Assembly: GCA_019639195.1 (NCBI GenBank)
Contig: JAHBSI010000001.1
Span: forward strand, 992,001 to 1,056,000
Direction of reading: 5' to 3'
From: Acidobacteriota bacterium
GTDB lineage: Bacteria; Acidobacteriota; Blastocatellia; Pyrinomonadales; Pyrinomonadaceae
Length of the DNA stretch: 64,000 nucleotides
The position numbers and the translations under genes were made by a program. How positions within the stretch are numbered: the first letter of the stretch is position 1; every line of letters starts with the position of its first letter. Under the pieces are notes generated by a model. The model was not told the origin of the DNA. It searched no databases and worked only from the letters and a program-made list of their open reading frames with translations. Below, piece by piece: positions 45,139 to 53,239 of this stretch.

Positions 45139-45588
45139 ATGCGAACTTTGGAGGAAAAAGGAAGGTCTTTGCGGGTCGGTTGGGGCAAAAGGCCGCTGAC
45201 CGAGGGTGACTTCGAACGGCTCTGCAGACGCTTTCGCGTGACGGTTACGGAGATGCCGCTCAATTCGGGCGGTTTTTATTACCGCGTAAAGGGCCGCGAC
45301 CACATCGCGATCGACAGCCGCCTGAGCGGCGTTGCGAAGCTGAAGGTGCAGTTTCACGAGCTTGCACACTTCCTGCTGCACGCACCGGAAGGCGGCGCGA
45401 CGGCGAATTTCCTTAGGGTCGGGCAAAAAACGCGTGTTGAATACGAGGCGGATGCCTTCGCACTGTGTGCGATCGTCCCGCGACGATGGCTGGAAGAGCG
45501 TACGGTCGAGGAGATCCTCGCCGCAGAAGACATTACGCCGGACGTTCTGACCGAGCGGCTCGGTATTTATTTGACCTATGGGATCTAG
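45139..45588 (+). CDS. ImmA/IrrE-family zinc metalloprotease (M78)
   Basis: A 149-residue protein. The zinc site HELAHFLLH (HExxH) lies near residue 74 and is followed by YEADAFALCAIVP, the third-ligand region of ImmA. Such proteases cut or inactivate an HTH repressor (ImmR, DdrO) under stress. It follows the CI-like repressor gene, which would be the natural substrate. The 3' end overlaps the convergent small gene by four bases. Confidence 0.88.
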   Translation: MRTLEEKGRSLRVGWGKRPLTEGDFERLCRRFRVTVTEMPLNSGGFYYRVKGRDHIAIDSRLSGVAKLKVQFHELAHFLLHAPEGGATANFLRVGQKTRVEYEADAFALCAIVPRRWLEERTVEEILAAEDITPDVLTERLGIYLTYGI

Positions 45589-45806
45589 GACCTTGCGTGT
45601 GCTCGATATGCAGCCATCGCCTCGGCGGCTCCGGCGTGAATTATCTCGGGTTTGTGGTATTTCCAGTATGTTTCGAACTCTTCGTCGCTCATTGCCGGGT
45701 TGTCGGTGCGGGTCTTTTGCTTCAAAAATTCCTCGGCCCAGGCTCTTTTGTCCGAATCCTGATTCAACGCAGCTCGTGCGCCGTGCATCAAATTGTCGCG
45801 TTCCAT
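45585..45806 (-). CDS. small hypothetical protein
   Basis: A 73-residue, charged, probably helical protein (DSDKRAWAEEFLKQKTRTDN, then SDEEFETYWKYHK). A GAGGA ribosome binding site about 11 bases before the ATG supports it. It is convergent with the ImmA-type gene and its start is about 90 bases from the divergent M16 gene. I do not recognise a family. Confidence 0.55.
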   Translation of the reverse strand: MERDNLMHGARAALNQDSDKRAWAEEFLKQKTRTDNPAMSDEEFETYWKYHKPEIIHAGAAEAMAAYRAHARS

Positions 45807-45894
45807 TTCGATAACGTTCCTCTATGGTAGATTAGTAGAACGTCCAACGGCCTTGCAAGGGCCGAAAGTTCCATTGGGAGACAAGGTTTCAAAC

Positions 45895-47388
45895 GTGCGA
45901 AAAACTCTATCCTTCTTTCTTCTTCTAGTGCTGGCCGCAAGTGCGGTAACTGCCCGGGCGCAGGCTGCGGCGGTGCAGCCCGCACCGCAGGCCGCGGAAT
46001 ACACGATCCCGTTCGTTACAAAAACGCTTGCGAACGGCCTCGAGGTCATCGTCTATCCGGATTCGAGCGTGCCGCTTGTAACGGTCGAGCTCGCGGTCCG
46101 AAACGGTTCGTTCACGGAACCGCCGGAGTTCAATGGCCTCTCGCACCTTTACGAACATATGTTCTTTAAGCCGAACAACGCGATCGCGATCTATCGCTGC
46201 GATCTTTCGAAGACATACGGCAACGATGCATATTTTACGAAGAACAACTGTGCGGAGACCTTGAAGATGAAGGCTCAGGTCGGCGACGTCGCATATCTGA
46301 GCGATCTTGATAAGACGGGCATTGTCCGCAACGGCACGACTCAGGAAGAGTACGTAAATTATTACTACACGGCGACGTCAAAGCATTTTGAGACGCTGAT
46401 GCACGCACTTCGCGATTCGATGCTCTATCCCGTGTTCGATGAGAGCGAGTTTCAGCAGGAGATACAGGTCGTGCTCGGCGAACTCGACCGACAGGAATCT
46501 CAACCCGGCTATCATCTGCAGACGACGATGATGGACAAACTCTTTTACAAGTATCCATCGAGAAAGCGGCCCGGCGGAACTCGCGAGACAGTTGCGACCG
46601 CAACGACCGACAAGATGCGGACGATACAGAAGCGTTACTATGTGCCGAATAATTCCGCGCTTGTGATCACGGGCGATGTAAAGCCAGAGGATGCGTTCCG
46701 GCTCGCGGAAAAGCTCTTCAGCGTGTGGAAAAAAGGTGATGATCCTTTCGTAAAATATCCGCTCGTCGAGCATCCGCCGCTCCCGAAAAGCGAGGCCGCA
46801 TTCGTCACGCAGGACGTTGACAATGTCTTTATACAGATCGGCTGGCAAGGGCCTTCGATCGGCAAGGACAATGCTTCGACCTATGCTGCGGATGTTTTCT
46901 CGGGCATTGTCGGCCAGCCGGATTCACAATTCCAGCGAGCGTTGATCGACAAAGGCCTCGCCGTCTCCGTCGATGTTCACTATTACACTCAGCGGAATGT
47001 CGGCCCGATACGCATCACGCTCGTCACCACACCCGCGAAGGCAAAACAGGCCGTCGCAGCTCTTTATCAGGAGATCGCAAAGTTCACCTCACCCGACTAC
47101 TATTCGGACGCCGAGCTTGCCAACGCAAAGACGGCACTTGAGAGCAGCGATCTTTTTAGCCGCGAAAAGGTGAGCGATTACACGCACAATTTGTCCTTCT
47201 GGTGGTCATCGACCGGAACGGATTATTACCGCGATTATTACAAGCATCTTCGTGCGACGAGCCGTGCCGATGTCGATCGATACATCAAGACCTATATCGC
47301 AGGCAAACCGCATGTCGGCGTCGCAATGCTGTCGGAAGCGGGCCGCATCGAATCGAAATTGACGGATGGCGACCTCATCGGCAAATAG
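45895..47388 (+). CDS. secreted M16 zinc peptidase (catalytic subunit)
   Basis: A 497-residue protein from a GTG at 45895, eight bases after AAGG. A signal peptide (about 1-22, ending TARAQ) leads into an M16 peptidase with the inverted zinc motif HLYEH. Residues 230-400 hold the second M16 lobe. With the next gene it forms the usual bacterial heterodimer in which one chain is catalytic and the other closes the chamber. It would degrade peptides in the periplasm. Confidence 0.92.
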   Translation: MRKTLSFFLLLVLAASAVTARAQAAAVQPAPQAAEYTIPFVTKTLANGLEVIVYPDSSVPLVTVELAVRNGSFTEPPEFNGLSHLYEHMFFKPNNAIAIYRCDLSKTYGNDAYFTKNNCAETLKMKAQVGDVAYLSDLDKTGIVRNGTTQEEYVNYYYTATSKHFETLMHALRDSMLYPVFDESEFQQEIQVVLGELDRQESQPGYHLQTTMMDKLFYKYPSRKRPGGTRETVATATTDKMRTIQKRYYVPNNSALVITGDVKPEDAFRLAEKLFSVWKKGDDPFVKYPLVEHPPLPKSEAAFVTQDVDNVFIQIGWQGPSIGKDNASTYAADVFSGIVGQPDSQFQRALIDKGLAVSVDVHYYTQRNVGPIRITLVTTPAKAKQAVAALYQEIAKFTSPDYYSDAELANAKTALESSDLFSREKVSDYTHNLSFWWSSTGTDYYRDYYKHLRATSRADVDRYIKTYIAGKPHVGVAMLSEAGRIESKLTDGDLIGK

Positions 47389-47401
47389 AAATTTAAGGTT
47401 T

Positions 47402-48721
47402 ATGAAAGCATTTCTCGCGCTCTTTTCAATACTTATCGCTCTTGCGGCTTCGGGTGTCGCTCAGACGAATTCGGCCGATCCCGCGATCACGGAATTTGAC
47501 GTGAACGGCCTCAAGGTCATCTTCAAGAAGCGAACCTCTTCGCCGACGATCTCGGTCGGGCTTTATGTTCGCGGCGGCGTTCGAAACGCGACGCCTGAGA
47601 CCGCAGGGCTGGAGAATTTTACGCTTCAGGCCGCGATGGAAGGCAGTCGGAATTTTCCGAAGGCCACTCTTCGCCGGGAACTCGCACGAACGGGAAGCTC
47701 GATCGGCGGTGCTTCAGGCACGGATTTTGGAGCGATGTCCGTCGTCTCGACAAAAGAGAATTTTCCCGAGATGTGGCGAATGTTCACCGACCTCGTCCTG
47801 AATCCAACCTTCAAAAAGGCAGATATTGAACGCATACGGACGGCCCTGCTTTCGGGCCTGGCCGATGCGAATTCTCAGCCCGACAACGCTCTCTCGATGC
47901 TCGGCGCAAAGGTGCTGAATGTCGGGCATCCGTACGCGGTTCCGAGCGAGGGCACCGCCGAGACGCTCGCAAAATTCACGCCGGCGGACCTTCAGGCGTA
48001 TCACAAGCAGATGCTTGCGACATCGCGTTTGCTGCTGGTCGCAGTCGGCGATTACGAACCCGACACTTTCAAACAGATGGTGACGGAGTCTTTCTCGAAG
48101 CTCGATCAAGGTAAATATCAGGAGAAGCCGCTCGCTCCGATCGAGTTCAAACAGGCGACGCTCGATATCAGCGAGCGGGCCGTCCCGACGAACTACGTAA
48201 AGGGCTATTTTAAGGCGCCGAATCTTGCCGATCCGGATTATTACGCGATGCGTGTCGCGATCTCGATCCTGCAGTCGCGTGTGTACCAGATCGTCCGCGT
48301 TCAGCGAAATCTTTCGTACGCGCCGAATGCCGAGATCGATGAGGATGCCGCCAATACCGGCGATATCTATGTGACCGCGGTCGATGCGAACGAGGCCGTG
48401 CGGCTGATGCTCGCGATCATCGAAGATATGAAGAATAATCTCGTCGAGAGGGATGAGTTCGAAGGGCTGCCCGGCTATTTCCTGACGACGTACTATCTCG
48501 ATCAGGAGACCGACATCGCACAGGTTCGCTCGCTCGCAAACTACGAACTTATCGGCGGCGGCTGGCGAAATTCGCTAAAATTTATACCAAGCATCAACGC
48601 CGTCACACCCGAAGCCGTCCGCGCCGTTTGTCAGAAGTATATGAAGAACATCCGCTTCGTTGTCGTCGGCGACCCGAAAGCAATCGACCGCAAGATCTTC
48701 CTCGCAGAAGGCGAGAAGTAA
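47402..48721 (+). CDS. secreted M16 peptidase-like protein (non-catalytic partner)
   Basis: A 439-residue protein from the ATG at 47402, 13 bases after the first M16 gene, with TAAGG before the start. It has a signal peptide (about 1-21) and the M16 fold (RGGVRNATPETAGLENFTL). The HxxEH zinc box is replaced by LENFT, so it is not expected to cleave. The C-terminal half keeps the R-x-Y substrate-clamp region (RVQRNLSYAPNA). It should pair with the catalytic chain. Confidence 0.9.
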   Translation: MKAFLALFSILIALAASGVAQTNSADPAITEFDVNGLKVIFKKRTSSPTISVGLYVRGGVRNATPETAGLENFTLQAAMEGSRNFPKATLRRELARTGSSIGGASGTDFGAMSVVSTKENFPEMWRMFTDLVLNPTFKKADIERIRTALLSGLADANSQPDNALSMLGAKVLNVGHPYAVPSEGTAETLAKFTPADLQAYHKQMLATSRLLLVAVGDYEPDTFKQMVTESFSKLDQGKYQEKPLAPIEFKQATLDISERAVPTNYVKGYFKAPNLADPDYYAMRVAISILQSRVYQIVRVQRNLSYAPNAEIDEDAANTGDIYVTAVDANEAVRLMLAIIEDMKNNLVERDEFEGLPGYFLTTYYLDQETDIAQVRSLANYELIGGGWRNSLKFIPSINAVTPEAVRAVCQKYMKNIRFVVVGDPKAIDRKIFLAEGEK

Positions 48722-49382
48722 GCAATTCGACGGATGTCGCTCCTACGGAGTTCGATCGCTCCGTAGGAGCGACATCCCCTGGATAGCCCCTAGCTTCAGC
48801 TAGGGGTTACCGTATCCTTCAAAAATAATGGGCTAAAGCCCGTTCTTCTTGGGGAATTCAGTAACCCCTAGCTGAAGCTAGGGGCTAATCAAGAGCTAAA
48901 GCTAGGGGCTATTCAAGCAGGCGGCGCTGACAAATATGAGCATCCGAGATTGATGCCCTTGCTAACGTGCGGGCTTGCGGCAACTAAGCCGTCCTGCATT
49001 CGTGCATTCGTGGCTATTCACCCCTTTGCGGCCTTTGCGGGAAACTTTGCGTTCTTTGCGGTTTTCTCTTGGGCGTATGAATCCGAACGCTCGAATTGCC
49101 ACTAGCTTCAGCTAGTGGACAACATGGCTCTTGAAGAGCTTTCGGCTTAAGCCGAAACAATGGGCTAAAGCCCATTATTTTTGGCGGAATCGGTTACCCC
49201 TGGCTGAAGCCAGGGGCTATTCAAGGGACGTCGCTCCTACGGAGCTCCAGAAGATGCACCGGAAGATACAATTGTCCAAGGGCTATAAACATTTACGCTC
49301 CTACGGAGCGAAACTTTTTTCCTTTGTGCTCTAACGGATGTGCACAAACCGTGCTTTTCAAGAGCCTAAAACTAGCTGTAAT
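48722..49382. other. 661-bp intergenic field of REP-like palindromes
   Basis: At least ten short palindromes lie here: a 19-bp-arm hairpin around gctcctacggag (48732-48777); CCCCTAGCTtcAGCTAGGGG (48787-48806) and its flipped relative (48865-48884); AATGGGCT/AGCCC types (48828-48842 and 49159-49176); CCACTAGC/GCTAGTGG (49099-49118); ttcggcttaagccgaa (49141-49156); CCCCTGGC/GCCAGGGG (49197-49216); CGCTCCTACGGAGCG (49297-49311). The ctttgcgg repeat seen at 30 kb recurs at about 48994-49070. No protein gene is convincing. Confidence 0.85.
48732..48777. repeat. long palindrome of the tcgctcctacggag family
   Basis: Perfect 19-bp arms (beginning ggatgtcgctcctacggag) with an 8-base loop lie ten bases after the M16 operon. 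Without a T-tract it is not a standard terminator. Shorter members are at 30171-30196, 49229-49243 and 49297-49311. Confidence 0.9.
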
Positions 49383-49970
49383 ATGAGCGGGATGGATATC
49401 GACAAAGACCAGCTTTTTACCCGGAGAACGGTATTGACCGCGATGGGCATCGCCCTTTTGGCGGCGATGGTTCTGGCGTCGCAGGGACGCGTTCTTTGGT
49501 GTCAGGCCGGCGACTATTTGCCGTGGTCGTTCGACATCTGGTCAACGCACAATTCCCAGCATCTGCTCGACCCATATTCGTTCACGCATATGCTGCACGG
49601 CGTCGCTGAATTTTGGATCTTGTTCCTTCTTTTTGGGAAAGTGCCGGTCAGATGGCGGTTTGTGATCGCGGTCGCTATCGAAGCTTGCTGGGAGATCGCT
49701 GAAAATTCGACCTTCGTGATCGAGAGGTATCGAGCCGCAACGATCTCGCTGGATTATTTTGGCGATTCAATCCTGAATTCTCTATCCGACATCACATTCT
49801 GTGCAACGGGATTCGTGGTCGCGTCAAAGCTGCGTTTTTGGCGTTCGCTGATTCTATTCGCGACGACCGAGACGATCCTCGTCTTGACGATCCATGACAG
49901 CCTTTTGATAAATATCCTGATGCTGCTTTACCCGATCGACGCCGTAAAGCATTGGCAAATGGGACTGTAA
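49383..49970 (+). CDS. DUF2585 (UPF0314) membrane protein
   Basis: About 195 residues. Family blocks are clear: NSQHLLDPYSFTHMLHG, EACWEIAENSTFVIERYR, DYFGDSILNSLSD and a C-terminal HDSLLINILMLLYP. Four or five hydrophobic helices are present. The family is conserved in Alphaproteobacteria and scattered elsewhere; its function is not known. It starts after the palindrome field and is convergent with the GrdB-like gene. Confidence 0.9.
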   Translation: MSGMDIDKDQLFTRRTVLTAMGIALLAAMVLASQGRVLWCQAGDYLPWSFDIWSTHNSQHLLDPYSFTHMLHGVAEFWILFLLFGKVPVRWRFVIAVAIEACWEIAENSTFVIERYRAATISLDYFGDSILNSLSDITFCATGFVVASKLRFWRSLILFATTETILVLTIHDSLLINILMLLYPIDAVKHWQMGL

Positions 49971-49982
49971 GAGCCGCGAGAA

Positions 49983-50774
49983 TTATCGTTCGCCGCGGGC
50001 TATCTCAACTTCGGTCTGCAGATCGACAGCTAGTTTGCGAACCCCCGGCTGATCGAAAGGTTCGATCCAGCGAAGTGCCGCATCAAGGATGCGAAGCTGG
50101 TATTCGCTGTGGTTCGCCGTGCCTGCGACCGAACCAAGTTTGCCGCCATAGTAAGCCGTTCTGGGCGGTCGAACTTTGTCGATCACTTCGGTATCAACGG
50201 CGATCATCATCGTCGGTATCCCGGCATTCTCGATCCCGCGGGCGAGCACGCCGGCCGTCTGATGACAGAGCTTTGATGCCGGGATTATGAGCGCGGCCTG
50301 AACGTCATACCTGTTAAGCCTTTCCGCCAATTTTGGTGCGGTCTCGTCGGCCACACGCCCGGCATTCGGTATGTGGCTTGAGAGGGACCACCAAACGCTG
50401 TTGAGCGAACCGATCACGGTATTCTGCTGATATTCGAGAAGGCGGTCGATCGGGATCTGGCAATTCCTGTCGGCGATGACCGATGCCGGATCATAACCGC
50501 TGGCAGCGAATTTAAGATCGCCGGCCTCGATCTCGATCGGGATCTCGCGAAATTCGACATCGCCGTCCTTCGCCGAGGTGTCAAACGGCTCGGTGCCGTC
50601 GATGTAGGCTCCGGCGGTCGAAATGAGAGCTAAGTTGAGCATCGGCAAGGCTCTGCGGGCAGGTGTAAAGGGTGAATGAATGTTCGTGACCCACGGATAA
50701 CGCCGAAAGCCCTCAGCCTCGTCCCAGGCACCAAAACGCTTTTCCCAATCCCACTTATCTTCAATGATGTCCAT
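49983..50774 (-). CDS. GrdB-like (glycine/sarcosine/betaine reductase B-type) protein with Cys
   Basis: A 263-residue protein. SGYDPASVIADRNCQIPIDRL and the downstream KLCHQTAGVLARGIENAGIP follow the pattern of the GrdB selenoprotein family. The position often occupied by selenocysteine reads TGT (Cys). GrdB enzymes work in anaerobic amino-acid fermentation, but the Cys versions in aerobes are of unknown function and may be generic reductases. No other grd gene is nearby. It lies three bases after the DUF4149 gene. Confidence 0.75.
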   Translation of the reverse strand: MDIIEDKWDWEKRFGAWDEAEGFRRYPWVTNIHSPFTPARRALPMLNLALISTAGAYIDGTEPFDTSAKDGDVEFREIPIEIEAGDLKFAASGYDPASVIADRNCQIPIDRLLEYQQNTVIGSLNSVWWSLSSHIPNAGRVADETAPKLAERLNRYDVQAALIIPASKLCHQTAGVLARGIENAGIPTMMIAVDTEVIDKVRPPRTAYYGGKLGSVAGTANHSEYQLRILDAALRWIEPFDQPGVRKLAVDLQTEVEIARGER

Positions 50775-50777
50775 AAC

Positions 50778-51302
50778 TTAGAACTTAAATTCCTTGTCAA
50801 TATCAAATGTTGCGAGGTCACCCTTCTTTGCCGAGGCAAAACGACGGTTCGCGATGATAAAAAAAGTCAGCAAAGCAGCGATCATCGCGGCCATCAGCGT
50901 CCATTCCGACCAATGATGCAGTTTGTCGAACTGAATTCGCAACGGGTTGTCGCCCGCAAGAGCATCGATCGGGCCTCCTGCCTGCGACCTTATCGTCGCC
51001 ATCCATTGGCTGATCACAAGCTGGCCGACGAGACACGCCGAGGCTATCACAAGCAGCAAAAGCCTTTCGATCCAAAGCCAGAACGCGTTCGCACGTTTTA
51101 CGATGAAAGAGGTCGCGATCAGGATGAGCGAAACTGCGGCACCCGCATAATTCAGGATCGCAAGCGAACGGCCCACGACAGCACCGGCAAGTTCGCGGTC
51201 GGGCACAACAGAGAACGCTGTCTGAGCAACGCCGATGAAGAAAATGGCGCCGCCGAACCATATCGCGAGCAGAAGGAGCCTGATATCCGAGAAGAATTTC
51301 AT
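50778..51302 (-). CDS. DUF4149 membrane protein
   Basis: A 174-residue protein with four hydrophobic segments. RLLLLAIWFGGAIFFIGV and the later RFDKLHHWS-type element (IQFDKLHHWSEW) identify DUF4149, related to eukaryotic TMEM205. Function is unknown; it is frequently found singly in acidobacterial genomes. It is the first gene of a two-gene unit with the GrdB-like gene. Confidence 0.85.
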   Translation of the reverse strand: MKFFSDIRLLLLAIWFGGAIFFIGVAQTAFSVVPDRELAGAVVGRSLAILNYAGAAVSLILIATSFIVKRANAFWLWIERLLLLVIASACLVGQLVISQWMATIRSQAGGPIDALAGDNPLRIQFDKLHHWSEWTLMAAMIAALLTFFIIANRRFASAKKGDLATFDIDKEFKF

Positions 51303-51372
51303 CGCAAAACGCTATACAGCAGCCTAAATCGATAATTATGTAGCCTTTCGCAGGAAACGGCAATCGCGTGAC

Positions 51373-52128
51373 CTACTTTCGCCTTTTAAGGGCCTGCAGC
51401 ACCGCCCGAAATGCGAACCTTGGATTGAGTATCAAATATCGTTTCCAAAGCCTTCTGGGCTCTTGAGTAAGCCGGAAAAGCCATTCCAGCCCAAGCCGTC
51501 CGATCCACGGCGGACATTCAGCGACATTGCCCGCAAAAAAGTCGAAAGACGCACCGACGCCGAGCGTCACTGCCTTGAGGTGATCGCGATGCGCGTTCAT
51601 CCAACGCTCCTGTTTCGGGCAGCCGAGTCCGACGAAAAGGAAGTCCGGGGCTTTTGAGGCGATATCTGCCGTGATCTCTACATCTTCCGCATCGGACAAT
51701 GGCCGAAACGGCGGAGAATAGGCGTACGCGATCGTGAGATCCGGAAAGTCGCGTTCGGCCCGTGCCTTTATCGCCTCGATCACCTCTTCCTTTGCACCGT
51801 AAAACCCGACCGAAAGGCCATTCTCTTCAGCATATCGACAAAGTCCGATCATCAGATCGTTCGCGCGCACGCGGTTGGCATCGCGTCGGCCCTCGATCTT
51901 CTGCATCCAGACGAGCGGCATTCCGTCGGGAACGATAATGTCGGCGGCATTCACCTTTTCGGCATATTCGGCACTGTCGAATGCCTCCATCACCATGTGT
52001 ACCGTTGAAAAGCACACATAGCCGCCGCCTTGCCTTCGCAGAACATCGATCCGCTCGATAAGGTCGTCAAACTCGACGACATCAACGTCGAGGCTTACCA
52101 CGCGTACTTTTTTTGAAAGGTCGCTCAT
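51373..52128 (-). CDS. WecG/TagA/CpsF-family glycosyltransferase
   Basis: A 251-residue GT26 enzyme. The blocks CFSTVHMV, IVPDGMPLVW, GFYGAKEEVIE, FVGLGCPKQERWM, GVGASFDFFAG and LEWLFRLTQEPRRLW(K)RY are diagnostic. It adds the second sugar, often ManNAc(A), to a lipid-linked precursor in cell-surface polysaccharide synthesis. It overlaps the upstream GT4 gene (ATGA) and faces a divergent sugar-phosphate transferase, so the three form one polysaccharide unit. Confidence 0.94.
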   Translation of the reverse strand: MSDLSKKVRVVSLDVDVVEFDDLIERIDVLRRQGGGYVCFSTVHMVMEAFDSAEYAEKVNAADIIVPDGMPLVWMQKIEGRRDANRVRANDLMIGLCRYAEENGLSVGFYGAKEEVIEAIKARAERDFPDLTIAYAYSPPFRPLSDAEDVEITADIASKAPDFLFVGLGCPKQERWMNAHRDHLKAVTLGVGASFDFFAGNVAECPPWIGRLGLEWLFRLTQEPRRLWKRYLILNPRFAFRAVLQALKRRK

Positions 52129-53192
52129 TTGTTCAGCGCTTTTCTGTAGATCTCATCAAGTCGTGCAAGGTATTGATCGAACGAATAGCCTTTCACGATC
52201 GTCTCTCTTGCGGCTTTTCGCATCGCGGAAAGGTCGCGGCTTTCATCGAGCAGAAATGCGAGCCGCTCGACGATCTCGTTCTTGTTGTCGATATCGACGA
52301 CAAAGCCGGCAACTCCTTCCTCGACCGCGGCAGCTATCGCATCATTACGGCGAACGACCGGCACGCATCCGGCCGCCATCGCTTCGAGAAGCGCGATCGG
52401 CAGGCCTTCGTGGTCAGAAGGAAGCAGAAAGATATCATTAGCCGCGAGTGCCTGCCATTTGGTGTTGCCGTCCGCCACACCGCAGAATTCGAACCTTTCG
52501 CCGCAAACCGCCCGCATCTCCTTGAGAAAACTCTCAGCGTCCGGCCCCGCACCATAAGCATTGAATCTAAACGGGATATCGCGTTCGATCAGGCCGCGGC
52601 ACGCCTCGACGATGCGGTCGAGGCCTTTTTCGCGATTGAGCCGGCCGAAATAGATGATCGATCGCGGAGAACTCTCGGGCACACGTTCGACAGCTTCGTT
52701 CATCGGGACGGCATTCGCCAGCACCTCTGCATCTTCTCGGCCGTGCCGCTCGGCAAGAACGCTCTTCTCCTGCTCGCTCAAAACAATTATCTCAGCGGCG
52801 TTCTTGACCATCGCTGCGGCACATCGACGCAGCAGCGGTCCGGGCTCGTCTTTGAGAAAGAACGGCCCGCCGTGAATGTGCACGACGATCGGTACGCCCT
52901 TCCCCGCGGCGGCTCGGACAAGCACCGCATCTCGCAGCATCGCAAGCCGCGAGAACGACGTGTTCAGATGAATAACGTCGGGCCGTTCGCGATCGATCGT
53001 TTCGCGAAGATCGAGCACCATTTTCGGCTGTGATGCAATCCATTTTGCACTCTTTCGCGCACCGTCGCGGCGTCCTGCTCGAAAGTGCACATATTCATTC
53101 GCCGACAGCCTGATGATGTTCGCAACGAGCGTCGAAATGCCGCTAACGTTGTCTTTTTCCCGTAGGCTTGGTGCGGTAATTAGCACTTTCAT
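52125..53192 (-). CDS. GT4-family glycosyltransferase
   Basis: A 355-residue GT-B enzyme. PSLREKDNVSGISTLVANI opens the acceptor domain; IYFGRLNREKGLDRIVEA and LLPSDHEGLPIALLEAMAAG are the donor-domain motifs with the E-x7-E pair. It is the first gene of the pair with WecG and is divergent from the polyprenyl-phosphate sugar transferase. It should extend a lipid-linked glycan. Confidence 0.93.
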   Translation of the reverse strand: MKVLITAPSLREKDNVSGISTLVANIIRLSANEYVHFRAGRRDGARKSAKWIASQPKMVLDLRETIDRERPDVIHLNTSFSRLAMLRDAVLVRAAAGKGVPIVVHIHGGPFFLKDEPGPLLRRCAAAMVKNAAEIIVLSEQEKSVLAERHGREDAEVLANAVPMNEAVERVPESSPRSIIYFGRLNREKGLDRIVEACRGLIERDIPFRFNAYGAGPDAESFLKEMRAVCGERFEFCGVADGNTKWQALAANDIFLLPSDHEGLPIALLEAMAAGCVPVVRRNDAIAAAVEEGVAGFVVDIDNKNEIVERLAFLLDESRDLSAMRKAARETIVKGYSFDQYLARLDEIYRKALNK

Positions 53193-53239
53193 CTTACAAT
53201 CGAGTGAACGTATCTTGCCGATACGGGCAAGCGCGAAAA

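Noticed and set aside
44147-45588. integrated element at tRNA-Thr carrying the CI-like repressor
   Set aside because: No integrase gene and no direct repeat of the tRNA 3' end was seen, and the repressor lies on the 5' side of the tRNA.
48722-49320. CRISPR array
   Set aside because: The repeats are palindromes of different sequence and irregular spacing, with no unique spacers of constant length and no cas genes.
49131-49334. 67-codon plus-strand frame within the palindrome field
   Set aside because: It is made of palindromic repeat sequence and has no upstream ribosome binding site.
49983-50774. selenocysteine in the GrdB-like protein
   Set aside because: The codon at the expected place is TGT and there is no in-frame TGA or SECIS-like hairpin.
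52113-53033. 306-codon open frame on the plus strand opposite the GT4 gene
   Set aside because: The minus strand encodes a clear GT4 glycosyltransferase with family motifs and coupled neighbours; the plus-strand frame is an antisense by-product of codon use.
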